64,000 bases of DNA from Pseudomonas sp. MTM4. Lineage in GTDB: Bacteria > Pseudomonadota > Gammaproteobacteria > Pseudomonadales > Pseudomonadaceae. The stretch lies in NCBI RefSeq assembly GCF_019355055.1, contig NZ_CP048411.1, positions 744,001 to 808,000 on the forward strand, read 5' to 3'. The notes under the pieces were generated by a model, which had not been told where the DNA came from, did no database searches, and saw only the letters and a program-made list of their open reading frames with translations. The translations under genes were made by a program, and so were the position numbers. Below are positions 1 to 10,851 of the stretch, piece by piece (position 1 is the first letter of the stretch; every line of letters starts with the position of its first letter).

Positions 1-220
1 CGCCCCTCTACGCAACGATTACGCTCACCCTCCTGATGGGGCGTCTGGAGTTGTCTGACAGTTCGTTCTAAAAATAATAAAAGCCATCTTCCAGGCGGTA
101 CGGACTTCGTTCCCATCAAGAGGCCGAGTGGACGTAGTGCACAGGGGACGCGAGGCAGGACGCCGAGTGAGGACCGATGGACTGGGACGCCTAAGTATGG
201 TGCCCCATTCGTAACGACCG
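1..220. other. Unassigned stretch downstream of glgB
   Basis: This stretch follows the glgB stop codon on the minus strand and runs to the window edge. I see no convincing coding frame, RNA gene or hairpin terminator. It has one short A/T-rich run near position 70. It may hold the 3' flank of the glycogen operon, but nothing in it can be named. Confidence 0.5.
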
Positions 221-2437
221 CTACTCCTGTGGTCGCAGTATCACTACCCCAAGCGGCGGAAGCGTGAGCATCAGCGATACGTCCTGCCCATGGGACGGCA
301 CCTGTTCGGCCAGCAGGCCGCCGCCGTTGCCTACGTTGGAGCCGCCGTAGCATCCGGCATCGCTGTTGAAGATTTCTTCCCAGCGTCCCTCCCCGGGAAC
401 GCCTACCCGATAGCCCTCACGTACTACCGGCGTGAAATTGCCCACAACCAACAGGGGATACCCCGTCGAACTCTTGCGCAGCCAGGCGAACACACTGTTG
501 GAGCGGTCGTCACCGATCAGCCACTGGAAACCCTGCGGATCACTGTCCAGCTCATGCAAGGCAGGCTCATGTGCGTACAAACGGTTGATATCTCTGACCA
601 GATTTTGCGCGCCGCGATGGTCGGCCTCTTCGAGTAGATGCCAATCAAGCTCGCGGTCGTGGCTCCATTCGCGCCACTGGCCGAACTCGCTGCCCATGAA
701 CAAGAGCTTCTTGCCCGGATGCGTCCACATGAAGGACAGGTAGGCCCGTAAATTGGCGAACTTCTGCCAGCGATCACCGGGCATTTTGTCGATCAGCGAA
801 CCCTTGCCGTGCACCACTTCATCGTGGGAGATCGGCAGCACGAAGTGCTCCGAATAGGCGTAAACCATGCCGAAGGTGAGCTTGTCGTGGTGGTACTGAC
901 GGTTGACCGGGTCTTCCTGAATGTACTTGAGGGTGTCGTGCATCCAGCCCATGTTCCACTTGTAGGCAAAACCCAGCCCGCTATCGGAGGTTGGTTTGCT
1001 GACACCGGGAAAGGCCGTGGACTCTTCGGCGATAACCAACGCGCCGGGCGTTTCGGTGGCTACTACGTCGTTGAGGTGGCGCAGGAAGTCGATCGCTTCG
1101 AGGTTCTCTCGACCGCCGTGACGGTTGGGGATCCACTCGCCTTCCTTGCGCGAATAATCGCGATAGAGCATCGAGGCGACCGCATCGACACGCAGTGCGT
1201 CGACGTGGAATTCACGCAACCAGTGCAACGCTGAAGCAAGCATGAAGCCGTGCACTTCGGTGCGGCCCAGGTTGTAGATGTAGGTATCCCAGTCCTGATG
1301 GAAGCCTTCGAAGGGGTGCGCATATTCGTACAACGCCGTGCCATCGAATTCGCCCAGCCCGTGCGCGTCGGTCGGGAAATGCGCCGGTACCCAGTCGAGG
1401 ATCACGCCGATGCCGGCGTTGTGGCAGGCATCGACGAAGGCGGCGAAGTCATGCGCGTTGCCGTAGCGGGCGCTGGGCGCGAACTGCGACAGCAGCTGAT
1501 AACCCCAGGAGCCGCCGAAGGGGTGTTCCATGATCGGCATCAGCTCGATATGGGTGAAACCCAAATCGACGACATACGGGATCAGCCGTTCGGCCAGTTC
1601 GTGCCAATCGTAGAGCCGCCCGTTATCGCCGCCCTCCTTGCGCCAGGAGCCGGCATGCAGCTCATAGATGGTCATCGGCGCGGTATAAGACTGGCGCGCC
1701 GCGCGATGCTGCAGCCAGGCCTCGTCCTTCCACTCATAGTCCAGCGGATGCGAAATCACCGAAGCGGTGCCGGGTGGCAGCTCGGTCGCCAGCGCAATCG
1801 GATCGGCCTTCAGCGGCAGAACACCGTTCTGCCCCAGAATCTCGTATTTATACTTATCACCAGGCTGCAAGCGCGGGATGAAGATTTCCCACACGCCGGA
1901 AGGAATGCGCAAACGCATGGGATGCCGACGCCCGTCCCAGTCATTGAAACTACCCACTACTGACACGCGCCGCGCATTGGGTGCCCACACGGCGAAACGC
2001 ACGCCCTGGACCCCATCGACTTCCATTGGCTGAGCGCCGAATACGCGGCCGATCTCGCGATGGTTGCCTTCGGAGAACAAATACATGTCCATCTCGCCGA
2101 GTTGCGGCCCGAAGCTGTAAGGGTCTTCGGTGATCTGCTCTCCCCCTGCCCAGCGAATGTTCAGCAGATAAGGCTGCTGGTGGGTTAGCCGGGTGAAGAA
2201 GAAGCCGGGCACCTGGCCCTGTTCCATCGCTGCCAGCAGGCGACCGCTGGAGCGTTCGAGCACTTCGACGCCCAGCGCGTTGGGCAGATAGGCGCGCACC
2301 ACAAGCCCATCGCCGTCAGGGTGCGGGCCAAGTATCGAAAATGGGTTGCCATGTTCGGCGCGCACCAGCGCGTCGACGTCGGCATCGGTTGGCAGCAGTG
2401 TTTCACCGGGCATGGTCACGGCCGGACGATCATTCAT
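221..2437 (-). CDS. glgB: 1,4-alpha-glucan branching enzyme
   Basis: This is a GH13 branching enzyme of 738 residues, close to the usual length of about 730. It cuts an alpha-1,4 glucan chain and re-attaches it through an alpha-1,6 bond. An N-terminal CBM48-type region (about residues 20-220) precedes the (beta/alpha)8 catalytic barrel. The expected motifs are visible: ELHAGSWR, the nucleophile in [11 protein letters not shown], the acid in VIAEEST and the stabilising Asp in [12 protein letters not shown]. The ATG overlaps the treS stop as ATGA, so translation is probably coupled. As last gene of the glgE-treS-glgB set, it would branch the linear glucan that GlgE builds from maltose-1-phosphate. 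A cytoplasmic location is expected. Confidence 0.96.
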   Translation of the reverse strand: MNDRPAVTMPGETLLPTDADVDALVRAEHGNPFSILGPHPDGDGLVVRAYLPNALGVEVLERSSGRLLAAMEQGQVPGFFFTRLTHQQPYLLNIRWAGGEQITEDPYSFGPQLGEMDMYLFSEGNHREIGRVFGAQPMEVDGVQGVRFAVWAPNARRVSVVGSFNDWDGRRHPMRLRIPSGVWEIFIPRLQPGDKYKYEILGQNGVLPLKADPIALATELPPGTASVISHPLDYEWKDEAWLQHRAARQSYTAPMTIYELHAGSWRKEGGDNGRLYDWHELAERLIPYVVDLGFTHIELMPIMEHPFGGSWGYQLLSQFAPSARYGNAHDFAAFVDACHNAGIGVILDWVPAHFPTDAHGLGEFDGTALYEYAHPFEGFHQDWDTYIYNLGRTEVHGFMLASALHWLREFHVDALRVDAVASMLYRDYSRKEGEWIPNRHGGRENLEAIDFLRHLNDVVATETPGALVIAEESTAFPGVSKPTSDSGLGFAYKWNMGWMHDTLKYIQEDPVNRQYHHDKLTFGMVYAYSEHFVLPISHDEVVHGKGSLIDKMPGDRWQKFANLRAYLSFMWTHPGKKLLFMGSEFGQWREWSHDRELDWHLLEEADHRGAQNLVRDINRLYAHEPALHELDSDPQGFQWLIGDDRSNSVFAWLRKSSTGYPLLVVGNFTPVVREGYRVGVPGEGRWEEIFNSDAGCYGGSNVGNGGGLLAEQVPSHGQDVSLMLTLPPLGVVILRPQE

Positions 2438-5400
2438 CGGGAATCTCCATCGGAAATCTGTTGTGCCAGCTTCGCCAGTCCCTGAAGCGGAACGGATAGC
2501 CAGGCCGGGCGGTTCTCTGCCTCATAGGCCACTTCATAGGCGGTTTTTTCCAGGCTGAACAGCGCCAGCGCAGCGTCAGCGCCGGCGGCATCCTTCCAGG
2601 CGTGCGGCATCTGCGCGGTCGCCTCGCGGTAGGCCTCGAGAAACACATCGTGGGCGCTCTGCTGGTAGGTGTCGGAAATAGTGCGGCGGGCTAGATTCGC
2701 CTCTTCAGAGCTGTCGCTGATCTGCGCGTTACGCAGGGTCATGGCAGTTGCGTATTCGAACGAACGCAGCACGCCGGCGACATCCTTGAACGGGCTCAGC
2801 TTGCCTCTGCGCTCTTCCAGCGAGCGCGCCGGCTCACCTTCGAAGTCGATGAAGTACGCATCGCCCTGAACCACCAACACCTGGCCAAGGTGGAGGTCAC
2901 CGTGCACACGCGTGCGCAGACCGCCAACGGATCGTTCGGCAAGCCGTTTGACTTCGGCCAGCAATTGTTCACGTTGCCCGAGCAGCTGATCCACCAGCGA
3001 CGCGGCCTTGCGGTCGAGATCGCCGCGACGGGCTTGCAGCAGTTCCAGCGCGCGTTCCACCTGTGCGGATATGGTCTTGATCCATTCTTTGCTATCAGCC
3101 GGACGGGTCGGCTCGCTGGCGAAGGCCTGATCGCTGGTCTGCGTCGCCAGCGTCATGTGCATCTCGCCCAGGCGCTGCCCAAGCAGGCGATTGAATGCCT
3201 CGACTTCAGCGAGGGCACTGAACTGGTTTTCGTGCTCGGACACACCGCCGGCAATCTGATCGCGGACGGCGCGGTCCAGGGTGTTCAACGTCCATTCCCA
3301 GGCGTCGCCCTGATTGTCGAGGAAGCGCTGCACGACCATCAGCGCATGCGGCTCGCCCCGCTTGTTGACGCGCGCAACCTGGCCGAGCATCGCCGAAATG
3401 TGCTGGAAGCCCTGCTCGGTCAGGAAGCGGCCCATTTCCAGTTCCGGGTGCACGCCCGCCGAAACCCGGCGCAGCACCTTGATCATCATGCTGCTGCCGA
3501 TGATGGCCGAGCTATTGGATTGTTCAGCCGTGAGGTAACGCACCTCGGCGTCGGCCGGCAACTCCACGTCGGCAAGATTGCCGATCGGCCCGAAGCGAAT
3601 CTCGCCTTCTCCGCAAGGCAGTACTTGCTCGTCGCGCAATCCTTGAATCACGCCGAGGACGAACTGTTTGAGCGCAAAGGCATCGGTCAGCAGACCCACC
3701 TGCGGGCCACGTCGCACCCGTGCCATGGCCAGTTGCTGCGGCAGCGCGATGTCGAAGTCGCCTTCGTCGAGGAAGCCCAGCGGCAGCTGATAGAGGTCGG
3801 TTCGCCCGGTCGTCGCCACTGCGATCTCGCTAAGCAGTACCGGTCGCTGTGGATCGCCGAACGGCACGCTGTAGCAGATCTTGATCGAGTCGATCGCGGC
3901 ATCCTTGCTGGCGAACCAGCGCCGTTTCGGCAGGTAAGCCGGTAGCGACTCGGTTTCGAGAATGCGCTTATTCGCTGCGGTGAGCGTATCCAGGCGCTTG
4001 AGCACGAGGGTTTGGAAGTCGGGCATGGTTTCCACCGGTTCCTGGTGCCAACTGGGCATCTGGTGGCTGGTTGCCAGCTGGAACCAGTAGAAGCCGTAAG
4101 GTGGCAACGTCAGCAGATACGGCAATTGGCCGATCGGCGGGAAGGCACTGCCGCCGACCATTTCCACCGGCACCATGCCGGCGTAATGCGACAGTTCCAG
4201 TTCTGCGGCCTGAGCCGAGCGCGATACGTTGGCAACGCAAAAGATGACTTCCGTATCACCGTTGGGCCCGGTGTATTCGCGCAAATACGCCAGAATCCGT
4301 CGGTTGCTCGGTGCGAGCATTTTCAGCGTGCCCCGTCCGAACGCTTTGAATTGCTTGCGGATCGAGAGCAGCCGCCGCGTCCAGTTGAGCAACGAATGCG
4401 GGTCGCGCTGTTGTGCCTCGACGTTGATCGCCTGGTAGCCGTACAGCGGGTCCATGATTGGTGGCAGCACCAGACTCGGCGGATCGGCTCGGGAGAAGCC
4501 GCCGTTGCGATCCACCGACCATTGCATCGGCGTACGCACACCGTCGCGGTCACCGAGAAAGATGTTATCGCCCATGCCGATTTCGTCGCCGTAATAGATC
4601 ACCGGGGTGCCAGGCATCGATAGCAGCAGGCTGTTGAGTAGCTCGATGCGGCGACGGTCACGTTCCAGCAGCGGTGCCAGCCGGCGGCGAATGCCAAGGT
4701 TGATCCGAGCGCGCTTGTCCGAGGCGTAGTAATTCCAGAGGTAGTCGCGCTCCTTGTCGGTCACCATTTCCAGCGTGAGCTCGTCATGGTTGCGCAGGAA
4801 AATTGCCCATTGGCAGTTCTCCGGAATGTCGGGCGTCTGGCGCAGGATGTCGGTGATCGGGAAGCGGTCTTCCTGCGCCAAGGCCATGTACATGCGCGGC
4901 ATCAGCGGAAAGTGAAAGGCCATATGGCATTCGTCGCCCGGGCCACCGTCTTCGCCGCCGAAATACAGCTGGGTATCCTCCGGCCACTGGTTGGCCTCGG
5001 CCAGGAGCATGCGGTCGGGGTAATTGGCGTCGATCTCGGCGCGTATCTGTTTTAGCACCACATGGGTTTCGGGCAGGTTCTCGTTGTTGGTGCCGTCGCG
5101 CTCCACCAGGTACGGGATAGCGTCGAGCCGCAATCCGTCGATGCCAAGGTCGAGCCAGTAGCGCATGACGCTGAGCACGGCCTTCATGACCTGCGGGTTG
5201 TCGAAATTGAGATCCGGTTGGTGCGAATAGAAGCGATGCCAGAAGTACTGCTGGGCGACCGGGTCCCAGGTCCAGTTCGATACTTCGGTATCGAGAAAGA
5301 TGATCCGCGTGCCGTCGTATTTATCGTCCGTGTCCGACCAAACATAGAAGTCGCGTGCTGCAGAACCCTTTTTCGCCTTGCGCGCACGCTGGAACCAAGG

Positions 5401-5757
5401 GTGCTGGTCCGAAGTGTGGTTGATGACCAGTTCGGTGATCACCCGCAACCCGCGCTTATGCGCTGCGGCGATGAAGCGTCTGGCATCGGCCATAGTGCCG
5501 TAGTCCGCATGCACACCACGGTATTCGGCAATGTCGTAACCATCGTCACGCCGCGGCGAGGGATAGAACGGCAACAGCCAAACGGTGTTCACACCCAGGT
5601 CGGCGATGTAATCGAGCTTCTCGATCAAACCCTGAAAGTCACCTACCCCGTCGTTGTTCGAGTCGAAGAAGGATTTCAAGTGGACTTGATAAACCACTGC
5701 GTCCTTGTACCAGAGCGGGTCAGTGATGAAGGCGGCTGGCTTGCGTGATTTGGCCAT
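2434..5757 (-). CDS. treS: Trehalose synthase / maltokinase fusion
   Basis: This 1107-residue protein joins two enzymes. Residues 1 to about 550 are a GH13 trehalose synthase that interconverts trehalose and maltose; Asp212 ([10 protein letters not shown]), Glu254 (LLAEANQ) and Asp325 (LRNHDE) are the catalytic triad. After a linker, the remaining half is a maltokinase (Pep2/Mak type) with HGDLHLGQV and YFIDFEGEP phosphotransferase motifs near residue 960-985; it makes maltose-1-phosphate. The fusion couples both steps feeding GlgE. A clear ribosome site (AAGGAACGAG) precedes the ATG. It lies 141 nt downstream of glgE and overlaps glgB by 4 nt. TreS-Mak fusions are known in pseudomonads, so the architecture is expected. 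Confidence 0.96.
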   Translation of the reverse strand: MAKSRKPAAFITDPLWYKDAVVYQVHLKSFFDSNNDGVGDFQGLIEKLDYIADLGVNTVWLLPFYPSPRRDDGYDIAEYRGVHADYGTMADARRFIAAAHKRGLRVITELVINHTSDQHPWFQRARKAKKGSAARDFYVWSDTDDKYDGTRIIFLDTEVSNWTWDPVAQQYFWHRFYSHQPDLNFDNPQVMKAVLSVMRYWLDLGIDGLRLDAIPYLVERDGTNNENLPETHVVLKQIRAEIDANYPDRMLLAEANQWPEDTQLYFGGEDGGPGDECHMAFHFPLMPRMYMALAQEDRFPITDILRQTPDIPENCQWAIFLRNHDELTLEMVTDKERDYLWNYYASDKRARINLGIRRRLAPLLERDRRRIELLNSLLLSMPGTPVIYYGDEIGMGDNIFLGDRDGVRTPMQWSVDRNGGFSRADPPSLVLPPIMDPLYGYQAINVEAQQRDPHSLLNWTRRLLSIRKQFKAFGRGTLKMLAPSNRRILAYLREYTGPNGDTEVIFCVANVSRSAQAAELELSHYAGMVPVEMVGGSAFPPIGQLPYLLTLPPYGFYWFQLATSHQMPSWHQEPVETMPDFQTLVLKRLDTLTAANKRILETESLPAYLPKRRWFASKDAAIDSIKICYSVPFGDPQRPVLLSEIAVATTGRTDLYQLPLGFLDEGDFDIALPQQLAMARVRRGPQVGLLTDAFALKQFVLGVIQGLRDEQVLPCGEGEIRFGPIGNLADVELPADAEVRYLTAEQSNSSAIIGSSMMIKVLRRVSAGVHPELEMGRFLTEQGFQHISAMLGQVARVNKRGEPHALMVVQRFLDNQGDAWEWTLNTLDRAVRDQIAGGVSEHENQFSALAEVEAFNRLLGQRLGEMHMTLATQTSDQAFASEPTRPADSKEWIKTISAQVERALELLQARRGDLDRKAASLVDQLLGQREQLLAEVKRLAERSVGGLRTRVHGDLHLGQVLVVQGDAYFIDFEGEPARSLEERRGKLSPFKDVAGVLRSFEYATAMTLRNAQISDSSEEANLARRTISDTYQQSAHDVFLEAYREATAQMPHAWKDAAGADAALALFSLEKTAYEVAYEAENRPAWLSVPLQGLAKLAQQISDGDSR

Positions 5758-5898
5758 GTCTCGTTCCTTTTTTCTGCCTCAAGACTGGACGCGGAATTCC
5801 AGCCGAGGCGGCAAAGGTCACCAGTAGGCGTAACAAATCAGATCAACTGTTACTTTTAACCTACTGATAAATAGGGTTATAGCCTTGTTCTTAATAAA

Positions 5899-7911
5899 TC
5901 ACTTGAGGTCTGGATCTGGGGCCCCAGCGCTCAGACGCCAGATACCGAATGGCAGATGCCAGGGCTCGATCCGCATCCATTGGGTCTTGCCATACCAAGT
6001 CCAGCGATGCCCATTCATAAGGTCTTCGCCGCGGGTTTCAGCGTGATCGGGCAAGCCGAGTTCCCAGAGCGGCAACTCGAAATGCGCTTCCTGGGCGTTA
6101 TTTGGATCAAGGCTCACCGCGACCAGAATGAAGTTCGAGCGATCCGCCGTGCGCTTGCCGAAATAGAAGATGTTGTCGTTGTAGGCCGTGTAGGCCTGGA
6201 AACCGAGGTGGGTTTGCAGGGCCGGATTCTGGCGCCGAATGCGATTGAGTTGAGCGATCTCGGCGATGATGTTGCCCGGCGCGTGGTAGTCGCGCGGACG
6301 GATCTCGTACTTCTCCGAGTCCAGATATTCCTCTTTGCCGGGAATCGCAGCGGATTCGCACAGCTCGAAGCCCGAGTACATGCCCCAGAGACCGGACCCC
6401 ATGGTCGCCAGCGCCGCACGGATGAGGAATCCGGCGCGACCGGAGTCATGCAGGAAGAAGGGGTTGATATCCGGCGTATTGACGAAGAAGTTCGGCCGGT
6501 AGCAATCGCGCAACGGCGGCTCGTTGAGCTCGGTGAAATATTCGCTCAGCTCCGCCTTGTTGTTGCGCCAGGTGAAATAGGTGTAGCTCTGGTTGAAGCC
6601 GACCTTGCCCAGACGCGCCATCATCGCCGGCCGGGTGAAGGCCTCGGACAGGAACATCACGTCCGGGTCGCGCTCGCGAATATCGGCGATCATCCATTCC
6701 CAGAAAGGCAGGGGTTTGGTGTGCGGATTATCGACGCGGAAGATCTTCACGCCCTGCTCCACCCAATGCCAGACCACGTCGCGCAAGGCGATCCAAAGAT
6801 CGGGCATGGCGTCTTCGGCATAGAAGTCGACATTGACGATGTCCTGGTACTTCTTCGGCGGGTTTTCCGCGTAGCGGATGGTCCCGTCAGGGCGCCAGGA
6901 GAACCAGCCCGGATGTTCTTTTAGCCAGGGGTGGTCCTGGGAACACTGAATGGCGAAATCCAGCGCAATTTCAAGTCCGTGGTCGCGCGCCGCCGCTACC
7001 AGATCGCGGAAGTCGCCAAGCGTGCCGAGCTCCGGATGGACCGCATCGTGGCCACCGTCTTCGCTGCCGATGGCATAGGGGCTGCCCGGATCGTTGGGTC
7101 CGGCGTTCAGAGTGTTGTTTCGGCCCTTACGATGTTGGCGCCCGATGGGGTGAATGGGCGTGAAGTAGAGCACGTCAAAGCCCATGTCACGGATCGACGG
7201 CAGGCGCTTGTGCACGTCGCGAAAGGTGCCATGGCGGTTAGGGTCGTCGGTCTCCGAGCGCGGGAAGAGTTCATACCAGCTGGCGAACTGAGCCAGAGGG
7301 CGCTCCACTTCAAGCGGGAATACCGGGCTCTGGCTGCAATGCTCACGCGGGTCGGCATCAGCCATTGCCGCAGCCGTCTCGTCGGCCAGCATGACCGAAA
7401 CACGCTCGTCGTCCAGATGCGCCATGCTCAGGCGGTGCAAGAGATCATCAATGATTGCCTTGGTTTCGCCCATGGCCCGCCCGCTGGCGCGCTCCAGCAA
7501 TAGACGGCCTTCTTCCAGCTCCAACTGCACCGGAACACCCGCCGCATGTTTTTTCGATAGCTCGTAGCGGTAGGTTTCATAGACGTCCCACCAGGCCTCG
7601 ATCATGAACTCGTGGCCTGCCACCTGCGTTGGGGTGAAATGACCTTCCCACTTGTCGTTGCCGAGCAGCTTGAGACGAGCGCGACGCCAGCCGCTTTCAT
7701 CGTTGGTCCGCCAGCAGATCGCGGCGGCCAGCTGATCATGGCCATCGGCGAATACCTTGGTGGTCACGGTCACCGGATGGCCGATGATGGCCTTGGCAGC
7801 GAATCGACCACCGTCGAGCACCGGCTCGGTCGCCTCGATGGCTATACGCGGCATCTGCAATGCTTGTTCAAGTCGGGGATGGATGGTTGCGTGGGGCTGT
7901 GCGTCGTTCAT
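5899..7911 (-). CDS. glgE: Alpha-1,4-glucan:maltose-1-phosphate maltosyltransferase
   Basis: This 670-residue GH13_3 protein transfers maltose from maltose-1-phosphate to the non-reducing end of an alpha-1,4 glucan. An N-terminal beta domain (about 25-200) precedes the barrel. KIFRVDNPHTKPLPFW carries the nucleophile, and VMFLSEAFTRP the acid. Length and motifs fit the family. It is first of the three-gene set and receives its substrate from the maltokinase half of TreS. The start is not strongly marked by a ribosome site (GAGCCC lies upstream), so a start a few codons inside is possible. In Pseudomonas this pathway is tied to osmotic and desiccation tolerance; that role is inferred here. Confidence 0.95.
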   Translation of the reverse strand: MNDAQPHATIHPRLEQALQMPRIAIEATEPVLDGGRFAAKAIIGHPVTVTTKVFADGHDQLAAAICWRTNDESGWRRARLKLLGNDKWEGHFTPTQVAGHEFMIEAWWDVYETYRYELSKKHAAGVPVQLELEEGRLLLERASGRAMGETKAIIDDLLHRLSMAHLDDERVSVMLADETAAAMADADPREHCSQSPVFPLEVERPLAQFASWYELFPRSETDDPNRHGTFRDVHKRLPSIRDMGFDVLYFTPIHPIGRQHRKGRNNTLNAGPNDPGSPYAIGSEDGGHDAVHPELGTLGDFRDLVAAARDHGLEIALDFAIQCSQDHPWLKEHPGWFSWRPDGTIRYAENPPKKYQDIVNVDFYAEDAMPDLWIALRDVVWHWVEQGVKIFRVDNPHTKPLPFWEWMIADIRERDPDVMFLSEAFTRPAMMARLGKVGFNQSYTYFTWRNNKAELSEYFTELNEPPLRDCYRPNFFVNTPDINPFFLHDSGRAGFLIRAALATMGSGLWGMYSGFELCESAAIPGKEEYLDSEKYEIRPRDYHAPGNIIAEIAQLNRIRRQNPALQTHLGFQAYTAYNDNIFYFGKRTADRSNFILVAVSLDPNNAQEAHFELPLWELGLPDHAETRGEDLMNGHRWTWYGKTQWMRIEPWHLPFGIWRLSAGAPDPDLK

Positions 7912-8291
7912 CGAACGGGCTCCTGGGGCCTAAATCATTGCGATACGGCAACCCAACCGCTTCGCGAGCGGCGTCGGCAAGGTTGGGGTTGTCGTCGTGA
8001 AACCCCGCTGCGGGTTTCACGGGCTCTGTTCTTCCGAACCAAAGGAGGCTGTAAAAGTTCAGCACGAAAGCCCGCTTGAGAGCCGCTGCGTACGGCTGTC
8101 TGACGGACGTTGAGTTGCGAGGTGAGCGCGCAAGAAAAGGTCGAGAAAACAGAAGGAAATCGCATCGGAACACTGCCGATGCGTTTGTGCCCCACTTGGG
8201 TAGTCTTCGAGGCGCTTTACGGCTGTTGCAGACTCGTGGCGGGACACCGATAAGAGTCGTTTCCTACCGAGTCCCGCAATCGCGGAAAGGC
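7912..8291. other. Intergenic region between fdhE and glgE
   Basis: This 380-nt gap separates the end of the formate dehydrogenase operon from glgE, both on the minus strand. It should hold the glgE promoter and the fdh operon end. The only clear structure is a perfect 9-bp inverted repeat at 7997-8020 (GTGAAACCC / GGGTTTCAC) without a U-tract on either side. No credible small gene was seen. Confidence 0.5.
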
Positions 8292-9233
8292 CTAAGCCCC
8301 CATCACCAGCAACGGGTTGTAGCCACTGCGTGCGTATTCGTCCTGCTCGGCCAGCAGCATGTCCAACGCGAGGCTGGCCAGATCGTCGGCAACCGGGTCT
8401 GCGCGCCCATGGAGCTCGCGCTGCATGACTTTCAGGTAGCTGTGGCATTCGTTGCAGGCTTCTGCCTGGACCGGCAGAAATGCTTTGCCCTGCCCTTCAT
8501 CGAGCGTCAAATAGAGCAGCTTGCCGCCGGTGTCGCACACGCTGCATTTCACACGTTCCAGATGCCATTCGGTCGCGCAAAGCGAACAATGCAAATAGCG
8601 CACGCCACTGCGATTACGCTCGTTGTGCACCACGCTGGCCACGGGTGCGGCACCGCAACACGGGCAAAGCGCCTTCGCCTCACCGATGGGACGCGCCGGC
8701 GCGTTGGGTAGTCCGATGGCCAGGCGTGCCCAGGTGACCTGCAGCGCCGCAGCGACCAATGGCAATAGCGCGCGAGTCGCCTCATTGCCGGGACGCATTT
8801 CGAACACGTCATCGGCCAGCTCATCGAGTCGCTCAGCGGGCATCTCTCGCAGCGCGGCGAGCAACGGCCGCTGGCGTTCGCCCACGTGCAGCTCCACCGC
8901 ATCGAGAATGGCGAGCAAATCGGCGTACCAACGCACGTCTCGTCGCAATGCCTGGAACCCCAACGGTGGCATGTCATGCTTCAACGCTTGATCGAAGGCA
9001 TCCGGCGCCGGTCGCCAGGCAGGTTCGTGCTCGGTCAGTACCTGATGCTGGGCCTGTACCAGACGGGCCATGAACGCTAGGAACTCATCCAGCGACGGCA
9101 CCTGCATGACCAGTTCTCTCAGCCGCGTCGCGCGTTTGCTAAACACCTTGGCATCCGGCAGCACCACGTGGGGCGCATCCATGATTCCGGACGGCGCGCT
9201 TCCATACGAATGATTCACTTCAGCTCCTTTCAT
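8292..9233 (-). CDS. fdhE: Formate dehydrogenase accessory protein FdhE
   Basis: FdhE is a cytoplasmic, rubredoxin-like iron-binding protein needed for assembly of respiratory formate dehydrogenases. The 313-residue product carries the family's paired cysteine motifs in its C-terminal half: CPCCG, CSLC, CSVC and CNEC. It begins with an ATG that overlaps the fdoI stop codon (ATGA), so it is the last gene of the fdoGHI-fdhE operon. An internal Met at residue 19 is a second possible start. No selA, selB or tRNA-Sec gene follows it in this window, although the selenoprotein upstream requires them. Confidence 0.95.
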   Translation of the reverse strand: MKGAEVNHSYGSAPSGIMDAPHVVLPDAKVFSKRATRLRELVMQVPSLDEFLAFMARLVQAQHQVLTEHEPAWRPAPDAFDQALKHDMPPLGFQALRRDVRWYADLLAILDAVELHVGERQRPLLAALREMPAERLDELADDVFEMRPGNEATRALLPLVAAALQVTWARLAIGLPNAPARPIGEAKALCPCCGAAPVASVVHNERNRSGVRYLHCSLCATEWHLERVKCSVCDTGGKLLYLTLDEGQGKAFLPVQAEACNECHSYLKVMQRELHGRADPVADDLASLALDMLLAEQDEYARSGYNPLLVMGA

Positions 9234-9919
9234 CTACGGCGGTCCTGCACTTCGCTGGTGGGCGACGTGGCTTGCGCATCGGATTTCTCGTTGCGCACGA
9301 CATCTTCGTACCACAGCCCGTGATGGTGACGCGCCCAGGCGTGGCTGACGCGGCCCTGCGTCATGGCCCGCACCGAGCCTTTGACCCAGATGGCCGAGTA
9401 GACGTGAATGACTAGCGTGATGATGGCGATGAATGCAGCGATCGCGTGAATCAACACGGCCCAGCGCAGCGCCCAGATTGGCATGTCATCAGCGATCCAA
9501 GGGCGCCAGAGCACGATGCCTGTGATCAAGAGCACCGGTACGGTGGCCAGGAAGATCCAGTACACCAGTTTCTGCCCGGCGTTGTTCTTGCCTACCGGTG
9601 GCAAGCGCTCATCGCGGTTGCTGAGCACGTCGCCGATCTGCTTCATCCACTGCACATCGTGGCGGCGTATCAGGTTGTCGCCGAAGAAGCGCACCGCCTG
9701 GATGATGAAGAACAGCGACATGAACACGCCAATATACGGATGCACGATTCGCGTCGGCTCCGGACCACCGAACAGCGCAGTGAGCCCGAAGAAGGCCGGA
9801 TAGAACAGCGCGAGGCCGCTCAGCGTGAGCAATACGAAGCTGATCGCGATAAGCCAGTGGTTGACCCGTGCCCAGCAACCGTAACGCAGAATGCCGTATT
9901 TGACGTTGGAATGGCTCAT
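9230..9919 (-). CDS. fdoI: Formate dehydrogenase cytochrome b556 (gamma) subunit
   Basis: This 229-residue integral membrane subunit anchors the formate dehydrogenase and passes electrons from the beta subunit through two b haems to quinone. Four hydrophobic segments are visible (around residues 20-45, 55-75, 115-135 and 155-180), with conserved histidines in the first (NHWLIA), second and fourth. Overlaps of 4 nt link it to fdoH upstream and fdhE downstream. Length agrees with the FdnI/FdoI family (about 215 residues). Whether it corresponds to the fdn or fdo enzyme of enterobacteria cannot be told from sequence alone. Confidence 0.94.
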   Translation of the reverse strand: MSHSNVKYGILRYGCWARVNHWLIAISFVLLTLSGLALFYPAFFGLTALFGGPEPTRIVHPYIGVFMSLFFIIQAVRFFGDNLIRRHDVQWMKQIGDVLSNRDERLPPVGKNNAGQKLVYWIFLATVPVLLITGIVLWRPWIADDMPIWALRWAVLIHAIAAFIAIITLVIHVYSAIWVKGSVRAMTQGRVSHAWARHHHGLWYEDVVRNEKSDAQATSPTSEVQDRRR

Positions 9920-10851
9920 AGCCGGTCCTCCCCACGACGATCAAGTTCGCGATCAGCCGCCGCCAGCTCTGGGTCCGGATCATCCTCCGGCTCTTCCTTC
10001 GGCCCTTTCATGACGTAATGGAAGAAGCCGGCCAGCACTGACACACCCAGCGCTACGGACATGATCGGCTTGGTCACGCCCTTCCACAGCTCCACGGTCG
10101 GGCTGATATGCGGATCTTTCGGCAGGCCACTGTAGATTTCCGGCTTGTCGGCGTGTTGCAGCACATAAACCACGTGGGTGCCGCCAACCCCGGACGGGTC
10201 GTAGATACCGGCGTTTTCGTAGCCGCGCCCCTGGAGGTGCTGGACCCGATGAGCGCCGTAATCGAGCATGTCCTCCTTGGTGCCGAACATGATCGCCGAG
10301 GTCGGGCAACTCTTCACACACGCCGGCTCCAGGCCATGGAACACCCGATCGGAACACAGCGTGCACTTGTACGCCTTGTTGTCCTTTTTCGAGATTCGCG
10401 GGATATCGAAGGGGCAACCGGCGACACAATAGCCGCAGCCGATGCAGTGCTCGGAGTTGAAATCGACGATGCCGTTGGCGTACTGCACGATGGCACCAGG
10501 CGATGGGCAGGCCTTGAGGCAGCCCGGCTCGGCGCAATGCATGCAGTTGTCCTTGCGGATCAGCCACTCCAGGTTGCCCTGTTCATCCTCGTATTCGCTG
10601 AAGCGCATGACCTCGAACGACTCGGCGGTCAGGTCCTGCGGGTTGTTGTAGGTGCCATCGCAGGTCCCGACATCGTCGCGCAGGTCATTCCATTCCGAAC
10701 AAGCGACCTGGCAGGCCTTGCAGCCGATGCAGACCGACACGTCGATCAGTTTGGTGACCTTTTCCACGCCCCCGTGCCGCACCTGCGGCGAGGGCGTGGT
10801 GGTCGCCGAGCGGGCGATGATGTTTTGCAGATTGATCTGGTCACCAACCAT
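9916..10851 (-). CDS. fdoH: Formate dehydrogenase iron-sulfur (beta) subunit
   Basis: The beta subunit wires electrons from FdoG to FdoI through four [4Fe-4S] clusters. In its 311 residues the ferredoxin-type motifs are plain: [37 protein letters not shown] and CTLCSDR followed by PACVKSC. A C-terminal hydrophobic segment (about residues 260-280) anchors it in the membrane, facing the periplasm. Its ATG overlaps the fdoG stop by one base (TGATG), and its own stop overlaps fdoI by 4 nt, so the operon is tightly coupled. Confidence 0.96.
   Translation of the reverse strand: MVGDQINLQNIIARSATTTPSPQVRHGGVEKVTKLIDVSVCIGCKACQVACSEWNDLRDDVGTCDGTYNNPQDLTAESFEVMRFSEYEDEQGNLEWLIRKDNCMHCAEPGCLKACPSPGAIVQYANGIVDFNSEHCIGCGYCVAGCPFDIPRISKKDNKAYKCTLCSDRVFHGLEPACVKSCPTSAIMFGTKEDMLDYGAHRVQHLQGRGYENAGIYDPSGVGGTHVVYVLQHADKPEIYSGLPKDPHISPTVELWKGVTKPIMSVALGVSVLAGFFHYVMKGPKEEPEDDPDPELAAADRELDRRGEDRL

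Noticed and set aside
7997..8020. Hairpin downstream of fdhE as a rho-independent terminator.
   Set aside because: The 9-bp stem is perfect, but neither side has a U-tract, so I list it only within the intergenic note.
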